Below, in pieces: positions 54,426-64,000 of a DNA stretch of 64,000 nucleotides. The notes under the pieces were generated by a model that saw only the letters and a program-made list of their open reading frames with translations, had not been told where the DNA came from and made no database searches. The stretch is from the NCBI RefSeq assembly GCF_025698545.1, contig NC_068577.1, forward strand, positions 992,001 through 1,056,000, in the 5' to 3' direction. The position numbers were made by a program, and so were the translations under genes. Numbering within the stretch: the first letter of the stretch is position 1; every line of letters starts with the position of its first letter. The stretch comes from Gossypium raimondii. Taxonomy: Eukaryota; Streptophyta; Magnoliopsida; Malvales; Malvaceae.

Positions 54426-57400
54426 AGTTTTTTTTTTCTTGGAGATTTGTGGAATGAAGAATTTGGTGAGTTGGGTGGCTGAGTCAACTTATAATAATTT
54501 GGAATCCGTATGAAGACTGGCTTCTATGGTGGGAGAGTTATAGGATTTTCTTTCAATTTCTCCTTTTTGGGTTCTTTTGTTTTTGTAAGAGACGCCATCC
54601 CACACATAAGCCAAGTTGAAAGAGAAAAAGTCCATGGAAGTAAAGATTTTCACAAATCTTTTTATCACTTTTTACAATAGTTGCAACTACTTTACAAAAT
54701 TTTAGAGTTTGGTCTTTTTTAACTTGTCACAATTTAATTCTCGTATTTTACAAAAATCGAGAGCTTAATCTAATTCTTAACACATTAAAATAAAGGGACC
54801 AACTTCTTAATTTTTATTAAATAGAGTGATGATATTTAAATTAAACATGTGGCAACCAAAATCCCAACCTTTTCAACAAAGACAAACATGAAATCTTGGC
54901 TCTTAACTTAGTGGCATTAAGTGTTCATACTAAAAATACAGTGAGTTAACAGTGATTTGTTCCAAAAGCGAAAGATATTTCAGACATGATATTGTGAACA
55001 ATATGTTCCGATTTTTAATATTCATTACAATAATATTTATTATCTCTACAATCGCAATAAATACTACACGAATTCAATTTAAATTCCTGGCTAAGCTTTC
55101 TTTGATGATAGAATGTAGACATTTTGACGTATCTATTTTGAGATTTGGAGTAGGGTAAGACAGGGCCCCTAGGACACGTGAAATTCAAGTGCTTATAAGT
55201 GTGCTTTATGGTTGAAGCTGATATGATTGGTCACGTAGGGACCTCATTTGGACCGCCGTATTGCAAGGAATGAAGGAGGTGATGACAGCTTAGGGGAGAC
55301 ACAGAAAGGCCCCATTGGTTTATTTATTTATTATTCTTTCACTCAGCAATCTGCTGTTACTAATTGTTGTCTCAACCTAAGCCTTGGTATTGGTATCCAA
55401 CAACTTTACATCTTTTAACTTATCCTCTTGTTCTTATGACTTAGATGTGCGATTAGATTTGGATTTACCAGTGGTGTATTATTGCTACTTTCGCCCCATT
55501 GTGTCATCATACTATGCACGGCTGAGAGCGGATTGGCACTTTCACCTTGCCCAAGGTATATGTGATGGACAATATCATTGTCCATTTCGATCGTATTCAC
55601 TTTTACCATTTTGTTCATAAATATTATTTATGTATGTTTATTATACCTGAAATTACTTTAAAAATCTTCTACTTCTGCTATTACGGATATAAATTTGATT
55701 TGATGGAATAGGACCCTAGCTTATATAAGTGTTGAGTTCAAACTATTTTATGGCACATTAAAATCGGACCCCTACGGATTTGAGTTCATGTTTTTTAAAT
55801 TAGTCAATTCATTTTCTCTCTCCTATTAAGTTTTGTAATTTTCTAAAAGAAAACATTTCAAAAATGTAAAATCGGATGGTTACTAATTGCTTAAAAAATA
55901 GATTGTATAAATAAAAGATTATTTATACAGTTTGATTTTCCTATGTCTGTAAAACCTTAGTGAGTAAATCCAATACCTTTACTCCTTAATACAATAAGTG
56001 ATTCATGTTTTATCATACTCTTGATATAGCAACCTCACTTTTTTTGTATTTAAAACCCTAGATCACTCGTCTCTAAATTTCTTCCCTGAAAATTTAGGCG
56101 ATAGACAAACTTGTTTATTCTCTCAATTACACTCTGAAAATACATTCCACAATGAACAAGTAAATGCTTTTAACCCCTTAGTACAAAACCCATACAAATC
56201 TCAAATATATAAGACTTTTCGAGACTTGCTAACATACTAGAGATCAATTACGATCCCATCTCTATTAAACAATAGCTAAAATAACAAAATACAATATACT
56301 AATAAAGACCGACGTAAAATGAATTGTTAGAGATATGTCTTCAATGCTATATCAATCTGTTTTCCACAATCTAAAGGATCGATTACTTGATCTAATCTAA
56401 TCTAATATTTAAAATTAATTAAATTAATCTTTAAATTTAAAATTTAAAATTTAAAATTTAAAATTTTAAAAATTTTAAAAAGTCTAAATAAAAAAATTCA
56501 TTTTAGAAAGATCGAATCCCTACCAACCCCTAACTACGCCCATAATATTGAAACATTTTTAAAGTATTTACCGTGAGTTCCAATTATTATAACTTTTAGA
56601 TTACATATAATTTTTATTTTCAAATGAGATTCATTACATCCTCAAAGTTTAATTAACACTATTTTTTTTGCACTGTTTATTCACTTTGGAACTTTCATTA
56701 AATTTTTATTAATTTATTTTTATATTATTACAAATTATTATCATTTTGATATATCAATAATTAATGTTATATGTTCCGAAATTGAATTATGTTTGTATTA
56801 TTTTCTCATGTTGTAATTATTTTTTCATATGGTTTAAATTGTGAATCTTTATAATATGTGCATTTTAATAAAATTATAATTTAATATAACGGTGAAATTA
56901 CATTTTCAAATTTTTTAATTTTTAACTTTTAAATCAATTTTTAATTCCACCCTATATCAGATTAAAGTATAAAAGCCTATTTACGACCAAAAATAAAAAT
57001 TTAACACTAAATATACCATTTCGAATTACATTTTAAAAGAATAGATGAATAATGCAACTAATAATATTTGTTTACTGATGGAATGTACATTGAACAAAAT
57101 CTTAATCGATGGAATGGCGAAAGTGAAATAAAAAATGTACTTCTTTAAACAAAAAAAAATCCATTGATGAATCTAATTTTACAGAACCTTTTTCACAACC
57201 CGACACATGCAAACCAAACCTAATCGACCAGGTGACTCATAACCTAGCTTATAGATCTCCTTTTCTATATCTTAATCTACTTTTTATGGCACTCAATTGC
57301 CACGTTAAAAGTTGGTAATTACTTTGTCATCCAATGTGAAGTTGTGAACTACTCTTATTAGGATCAACTACTGTTGCACTCCAACATTTCGAATAACATT

Positions 57401-57546
57401 AGTATTATTAAGTGCCATGTATATCTTTGAGTGGCAACAAATTTGATTTTTTTTCTTTAATAGAGAGTTCAAGATATGTGGGATTTAACTCTTCTGTTAT
57501 AAAAGAAAGTAATTAGGATGGAAGGATTTCAAGGATGTAATGCAAG
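54426..57546. other. CKX upstream region and AT-rich intergenic sequence
   Basis: No gene is seen. The short frame at 55384-55620 has no family resemblance. A segment at about 55890-56340 resembles 59960-60255 and is listed separately. Confidence 0.5.
55890..56340. repeat. Possible worn LTR-like segment (partner of 59960-63700)
   Basis: 'atttatacagtttgattttcctatg' here parallels 'gtttatgcagtttggtttccctacg' near 60030. The order of further phrases ('tagtgagtaaatcc', 'aatacaataagtgattca', 'ctctgaaaatac') is kept in both. The two could be remnant LTRs of the copia-type element between them, or two members of one family. Old and diverged. Confidence 0.4.
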
Positions 57547-58105
57547 TACAGCTGTTTATGGGCGGGTTATTTGTCTAGGTTTGAAAGCTTGTTTGAAATT
57601 TAAGGAGGTATGAGTAAAAATATTAGGCCTGAAAAATGGGCTTGGGCAATAAAATAAGGCCTGTTTAAAATATGTGTTGGGTTCGGATTTGAATAGTCAA
57701 GGCCCGAGCTTGGCCCAACCCGTTTTAAGTTTATAATACTTTATATTATGTTATTTTTATACCTTATGTAATTTAGAACACATTAAAAAAATAAACCTAT
57801 ACTAAATATATAATACTACTCTAATGTAAACATTAAAATAATGTTAAGATGACCATATAAAACATTTCAATAAATAAAAAATGTATAAAATTATTAAATA
57901 TAAAATAAAATAAAATTAAAAATTAAAAAATAATATGAGCGGACTTAAAAGGGCTTGGGTTAGTCTTTTGCAAGTATGGGCGGGTTCGAGCAAAATTTTA
58001 GGCCCAGATTTCGGGCCGGGTCGAGCTTGAGCAAGTATAAAGTATGTTAATATCATGCTTAGACACAACCCAAACCCAGCTTGACCCGACTCATGAGCAC
58101 CTCTA
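57547..58105. mobile_element. Non-autonomous hAT-type DNA element with 8-bp TSD
   Basis: 559 bases flanked by the perfect direct repeat aatgcaag (57539-57546 and 58106-58113). The left end TACAGCTGTTTATGGGCGGG and the right end read on the other strand, TAGAGGTGCTCATGAGTCGG, are inverted repeats with most positions matching. Eight-base duplications and TA(G/C)AG(G/C)TG-like termini fit the hAT superfamily. It encodes nothing. A partial copy lies at 40740-41235. Confidence 0.8.
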
Positions 58106-58329
58106 AATGCAAGGGATGATTTAAGTAAATTTGATTTTTTATTTATTTGTAAAAGGATAATCTATTAGAGCTCTATTGAAGACTGCATTTAAGGAGCTTT
58201 CATCTTTAATGTTATGTGTCGTGAGAAAGCACTATATGTTCAACTAGGAACTTGTTATAAAACCTTTGAAGATATTATTTTACTCTCGACGAGTTAATCA
58301 AAACCTTTAGTAGGAAAAGTTGAGTGTTT

Positions 58330-59480
58330 AAAAGAGCTCACTAAGAGATTGCAACACTAAGTTTGTAATAATCCTTGGATCGCTCGAGTTCTGAGAAATT
58401 GAATATTAGTTTCTTATGTATATCATCATCAAAAGAAGGTAGAACAATGTGTTATTATTGTTGGTCATATTAGACTAAAATGCTACAAGTTCCTTAATAA
58501 TTTTAGATGGGGTTACAATGTTTCTCAAGCTATTTCAAGAAAGCAACCAACAAGGAAGACACATCAATGAAATCATGTTGGGTAAATAAAGATCAGAAAT
58601 GTTGTACTAGTTGCACATTCTTCTCTAAAGGCCACTATTGACAATGTGTGGTCTTTTGATAGTGGATGTTCTAGAATAAATCAACTCGAAATATTCTAAA
58701 ACATTTCCATAGAAAAAATGAAGGTAGGGTATTATTCGGTGATATAAAAAAGAAAAAAAATTCTTGAAAAAGGCATCCTCAATATTGAAGACTGCTTAAA
58801 TTGAAAAACAAATTTCCTTGTAGAAGGTGTAAAGACTAATTTTCTTGTAGAAGGTGTAAAGATAAACTTGATTAGTATTAGTATTGTGTGATCAAGGTTT
58901 GCATGTTAAGTTTTTTAAAGAGGTATTTTAAGTTTTGGATCAATCCAATAAACATATCATGTAAAGGACTAGAACATTCGATAACTAATACAAACTTATT
59001 AACATGATCAAGTTTCACAAAGATACTATTAATGATCTTGAAATATTATATCAATGAGATACTCTTAATGATCTTGAAATATTGTATCAATGACTATGAC
59101 ATGTCAATTACAAAAGCCTTAAGAAGATTGTTAGATATATTGCATTTTAGGGATTAACAATATTTTATGGAACTGTGCCTAAAACTTTAGGACTATTTGA
59201 TAAGCAAACAACGTCGAGTTTTTCACAAGATGATGACACATATTAATAAAGCAAGTCCCTTGGAGCTATTTCATATGAATCTTGTGAGACATATGCAAAC
59301 ATAGAGCCTTGGTATTAAAAGGCATGTTTTTGTTTATGTTGATGATTTCTCACATTTTACTTGGGTTGAATGTTTGAAGGAGAATCAAAAGATTTTTGTG
59401 TATTCAAAAAGCTCTATGTAAGACCAATGAATTAGAAAGATCGGAGGACTGGTAAAATGCTCATAATTGGGAGTGATCAG
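58330..59480 (+). mobile_element. Ty1/copia-type retrotransposon remnant (fossil)
   Basis: Plus-strand traces appear in copia order: a nucleocapsid zinc-knuckle region near 58440-58490, a protease-type 'VWSFDSGCS' region near 58640-58670, and an integrase-type 'VYVDDFSHFTWVE' region near 59330-59380. No reverse transcriptase is visible. It is heavily broken with many interruptions and is old. Possible worn LTR-like segments lie on either side (55890-56340 and 59960 onward). Confidence 0.6.
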
Positions 59481-59959
59481 TGGAATTATAGCTCAAATAA
59501 AGAGTTAATAATATCTTCTCAAAGGTATTGTATGGGTTATGAAAATGGAAAATGGTCATGGGCCATTTGTTTAGGACAAATGATTTAGTCATTATTGGTA
59601 TAAGTAATGTTAATTTTCATCATTGAAGATACAATGAAACCTAAAGATAAAAGTGATTAAACTAGGTGAATGAATATAACTTTGAGTGATTACATATATC
59701 TTATAAGGGTAACATGCCTATGACAATGTCATTTGATTAAGGCTTTCAAATATAGTTTTCTTTATGGTATATAATTGGAAGTTCAGTCATGGTACTTTTA
59801 GTGGCTTGACTACATTGTCTAACTAATAATGTAATTAATAGATTAAGAGTCAAAACTTAATTACATGTTATTTAGTCCAAATTATATATGTCCAAATAGT
59901 CCCTCTTGTTGCTACCTTAAGCTGCTTATTTGCTTAACACAAGTGCAATGGAAGTGCTA

Positions 59960-60255
59960 AACTATAGTGGCCACTATGGCTTGATACTATGAAACTGTGC
60001 AAACAAAATAACAGAAAACAAAGGATTTGTTTATGCAGTTTGGTTTCCCTACGTTTGTGGATCCTAGCTCAGTGAGAAATTCTACTATCCTTAGTCAACA
60101 ATACAACAAGTGACTCACACCCTATCACTCTCCAAGTATAAATACCTTACCTTGTACCTAAAGACTAGAACTTTCACCTCCAAATCCTCACCTTGAGAAC
60201 TTGGGTAGTAAACACTCTAAAAATATTTAAAATACAACTTTTTCACTCCCTCACA
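59960..60255. repeat. LTR-like segment interrupted by the solo LTR
   Basis: Related to 55890-56340. It appears to continue beyond the solo LTR at 63431 to about 63700, since the solo LTR with its duplication splits it cleanly. Confidence 0.4.
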
Positions 60256-60260
60256 AAAAC

Positions 60261-63200
60261 TGTAACACCCTATACCTGACCCGATCACCGGGTCCAAGCT
60301 ACGGGATGCCACACTTGTTGTCAGAGCAATAATGATTCAATTTACCCTTTTATATATGCTATTAAAATATTATTAAATCTCAATATGATTTTCCATCATT
60401 TCCAGGTCTTATACGTGCTTACAGAAGCTATTTTGCTACCCGAGTTTAAATTAGGACCAAATTTGAATATCTCAAAATCTCGAGTTGATGTCATAACTTT
60501 GAGGGTTCCTTGTCGCGATGCAACATACTGACTTGGTCTCGTCGTGAAAATAAGTGTTTGACATCACGACATGACCGTCTGTTTGCAAATGATTCAAATT
60601 GTACCAATTCAAAATGGCCTAACCAATTGGCCAAGTTTAGTTTCAACCTGTTCACGTTTTTCCCTACCTTATATACTACCTTAAATGTTTCATCTCAACC
60701 AATTCATCAAATTGGCCATTCAATTAAAAAACTAACCTTAACATAAAATTCAATTTCTATCATTTGAGTCATTTAACCAAATATGTTATATACATATGCT
60801 CAATTGTTACCATTAATCAACATTTACACATATACTTCATTCAAAATGTCATTCAATACTTGATTACCTATGTCAATTTCTGCCTTTGTAACCATTTGAC
60901 CAATTTACATCAATTATCTCATTTAATATAACATATACCTATTGAGATCATCTCAATCTTCAACCATCACAAAACATAACCAATTTACCATATCAAGTTA
61001 GCCATTCTGACTTAAATATCAACTTAATGATATGTGATATACATAAATGACTCAAACCTAGGTACATGCCACATACCAAAACGAAAGGAACTGTACAAAC
61101 ATTGTGGAGTTCAGGGTCGCTGGTTGTATGTTGGAATCACTTCTTGAAACCTCAAAATATACTTGTACTTGCGCACGGAATAAACAAACCGTATGTTGAG
61201 TGATAATGCTTAGTGGTACTTTCATGATTCAAGATAACATGATATTAGCACAAGCAATTGATCATAATAAGTACAACACAATATCTACCCAATTTATATC
61301 CCTACTATGCCAAGAAATGCCATTATCAATTACATATAAGAGTATACATATGATAATTAGCAAATCAATCCATTCATCATTGCAATAGAATTTACCAGTT
61401 CATTCTATTTGTCAAATGTCATACTTTATATCATTTAAACCTTCCATACCATTTATGAACTGACATATATACCTTTAACATTAAGTCATTCAATTCCATG
61501 ATCAATAAACATCATTTAACCATTTAGCTTTCATAATGAATTCAACATCTATACACACATGCCATTTACATTAAGTCATCCTAATAGGTTAGACATACTC
61601 ACACATTATAAATAACATTACTTGATACTAAAGTAATTTCATGCTACATATTATGTTATAAGTGTATACCATTTCATACTCCATACATTTTCAAACTTTT
61701 CCATTTCAATTATAATATATATTGCCCAATGGAACTCTAGTAAAATAGATTCAGATACGCGGGTTAACTAAGTTGCTCACACAAGTTGAAATGGCACCAG
61801 GTTGTCTGTCTGGGCTAAACTTATGTTACATATAACCCGAGAATCTGCAACATATGCTTGATCTCATTATAACATGTAAAATCTCTGATCAAGTGCATGT
61901 ATAACCCTATTGACATGCTAATTGTATCCTAAGCTTTTACTAAGTTCACATGGACATTGATCACATATATTTCAATATCATACATGTAATCATCCTTACT
62001 CACCTGTCATACCTAGTGTTTGATCACATTTGCTTTTTTTGTACCTTGAACATTGTTCTATCACATGTCAAACATTTATCTCATTTCATTCAATTTAATC
62101 TAATTCTTATATATATAATTTCATATTCAATTTTATTTTTGCAATATTATACATATATAATTTCTTTAACATATGCACAACCGTAACCCAATTCATCATC
62201 AAATCACATGTATTACATGCCATACAACATATTTTTATCCATTTACCATATCACATAACATAATTTAAGTAATTCATGTAATTTTTCATTTTATTTAGTT
62301 TAGCCCTTTATTTCGATATCCCATATCAACCTCAATCAAAACAGTTCATACTAACACCATATGCTCACCTTAATGATCAATCAAGCAATTGATATTTATA
62401 TGCAAGTAATTAAATCTATCCTGAATCATAAAAGTACAAATCTATATCTCGCGTCACTTGTCTACTATAACTACATACAATAATACAATGGATAAAAATT
62501 ATCAATTTTGATCCATTTCACACTTATATACAAAGCCACGCATATTTTTTACTTTATTCAATTTAGTCCCTCAATTCGGGATAAACATATCTTTTGATTC
62601 CTAGCTTTAGATTAAAATCCGATTTCATATATTTTCATTAGGGACCTTATAATTTCTAATTCTAACCAAATTTCATGACATGTTATATATTTATTCAATT
62701 TGGTCTCTAATGTAACAATGTTAACAAACATGCTAAATTAACTTTACAATCTAGTCTTTTTCATAATCTAAGCTTAAAACCTATCAATTTCAAGCCTAAT
62801 TTATCAAATAATCAATAATGGTAACTTTTTAAAAGTTTAACAGTTTATCAATTTGGTATATGCGCTAGCTAAATCAAGCTCCCATGATCATAAATCTATA
62901 AAATTACAAGAAAATGGCTTGAAATTCATACCTAAATCAATGGCTGAATGTTTTAAATGTTTGGAGAGTTTTTTCTTCTCAATGGGCGGTGAAGAAACAA
63001 GAAAATGAAGAAGAGATGTTGTTTTTCCGCTATCTCCTTAATTTATATTTAGTTTAGTTATTAATTAATCTTAGTAAATTAACTTAGTTAATCTAATCTA
63101 TCTATTAACCATACTTAATGGAGATTGACATCATCATCCATTAACCTTTACTTTATAATGGTTTATTAACCCTTTTGGCCCTTTGGTTAATTGCCATATA

Positions 63201-63425
63201 AGTCCTCAAGCCTTTAATTAATTAAAACTATATAGTGATTAAACTTTTATAATTTGGACCTTGAGCCTTAATTAATTAATTTCTCGATTAAATTACTTAA
63301 TCAAACTTTAATATATTTTCATAATAACTCTATAAATATTTTTATTTAATATTTATGGACTCGGTTTACGAAAATAAGGTTCCAAAATTGTACTTTTCGG
63401 CACCACTAAATTTTGGGTCGTTACA
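60261..63425. mobile_element. Solo LTR, 3165 bases, with 5-bp TSD
   Basis: Begins TGTAACACCC and ends GGGTCGTTACA, with TG...CA termini and the short inverted repeat TGTAAC/GTTACA. The perfect direct repeat aaaac flanks it at 60256-60260 and 63426-63430. No internal coding region and no second LTR are present, so the element was reduced to one LTR by recombination. Its length suggests a long-LTR gypsy-type family; that family call is inference. It lies inside an older LTR-like segment, giving a nested order of insertion. Confidence 0.75.
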
Positions 63426-64000
63426 AAAACAACACCTCAATAAATAGATTCAAGTGCTCTCAATAATCTCTTACAAAACCTAGACAAGCCTTAAAATATA
63501 TATTCAATTCGAGTTGCTAACATAGAATCTAAGTGAACAAAGTAACTCATTGAATATATCTATTACAATCACAATAATCAAAGTACAATCAATTGAAGAT
63601 CTAATTTCCAAAACAACTACATAGTCTTCATCGATCCTCCATGTTTCAAGGGATGATTTGGTTCACTTGAATCCAATCCAACCTTCAAATGTCAAGGATT
63701 GATTTTTCATAGAAGGATCATAGTATCTTCAATAAAACAACACATAACTAGGTAGACAGAGGATGTCATAAGGACCCCTAAGAGAGAATAGCCCAAGGTA
63801 CTAGGCCTCTTGCTTGTTGCATTGGTAAGGCCATATTTGGCTAGGGGAAGTTGAGATAAGGGTGAAATATTCTCCTTTAGCCATTAATCATGTGTCTTAA
63901 ATTGATTGAGACTCTTCTGTTTTGATTGTTTTCAGACTCTCTTTTGCATATTTTCTCTCTACAAATATGTATGTTGTTCGACCACATAAATCATTCCTAT
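63426..64000. other. Right edge of the window
   Basis: Begins with the second copy of the target duplication and continues the segment interrupted by the solo LTR. No gene is seen; any gene to the right is out of view. Confidence 0.4.

Overview
The window is plant nuclear DNA: AT-rich, with intron-bearing genes separated by transposon-derived sequence. Every protein has its best family match among eudicots. The protein sequences and the transposon families suggest a Malvaceae genome, most likely cotton (Gossypium). That identification is inference from memory; no search was run.

Nine protein-coding genes can be reconstructed exon by exon with GT-AG introns and an unbroken frame. From left to right they are: an NPF7.3/NRT1.5-type transporter (+, 981-3827); the WD40 histone chaperone MSI1 (+, 7674-9857); a PIN-LIKES auxin carrier (-, 10808-14164); a UMP/CMP kinase (-, 21931-24023, with a leader exon near 25.0-25.1 kb); the dynamin-related protein DRP1E (-, 28002-31485); a CCCH zinc-finger plus RRM protein (+, 36021-38494) preceded by an intron-containing uORF; a two-exon tau-class GST (+, 44207-45772); a small conserved plant protein of unknown function (-, 47211-49178); and a CKX1/6-type cytokinin dehydrogenase (-, 52513-54425). 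They are ordinary, separately promoted plant genes, not an operon. Three concern hormones or long-distance transport, but nothing in the sequence ties them together.

The space between genes is mostly mobile-element debris. Two truncated short-chain dehydrogenase copies (14.86-16.37 kb) lie beside a 3.5 kb Ty3/gypsy-type element (17379-20904) that has both LTRs and gag and protease parts but no visible reverse transcriptase. A palindromic, Mutator-like MITE family occurs about ten times, including inside introns of four of the genes. A hAT-type element with an 8-bp target duplication lies at 57547-58105. A degraded LINE 3' region lies near 50 kb. Old copia-type remains lie at 58.3-59.5 kb. A 3165-bp solo LTR with a perfect 5-bp duplication lies at 60261-63425. 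A five-copy, ~141-bp minisatellite occupies the leader intron of the UMP/CMP kinase gene.

I did not find a convincing new molecular system. The points most worth a second look are the kinase leader-intron minisatellite with its 12-nt last exon, the uORF of the CCCH/RRM gene, the MITE that makes up most of a PILS intron, the MITE that abuts the GST core promoter, and the uncharacterised 171-aa protein.
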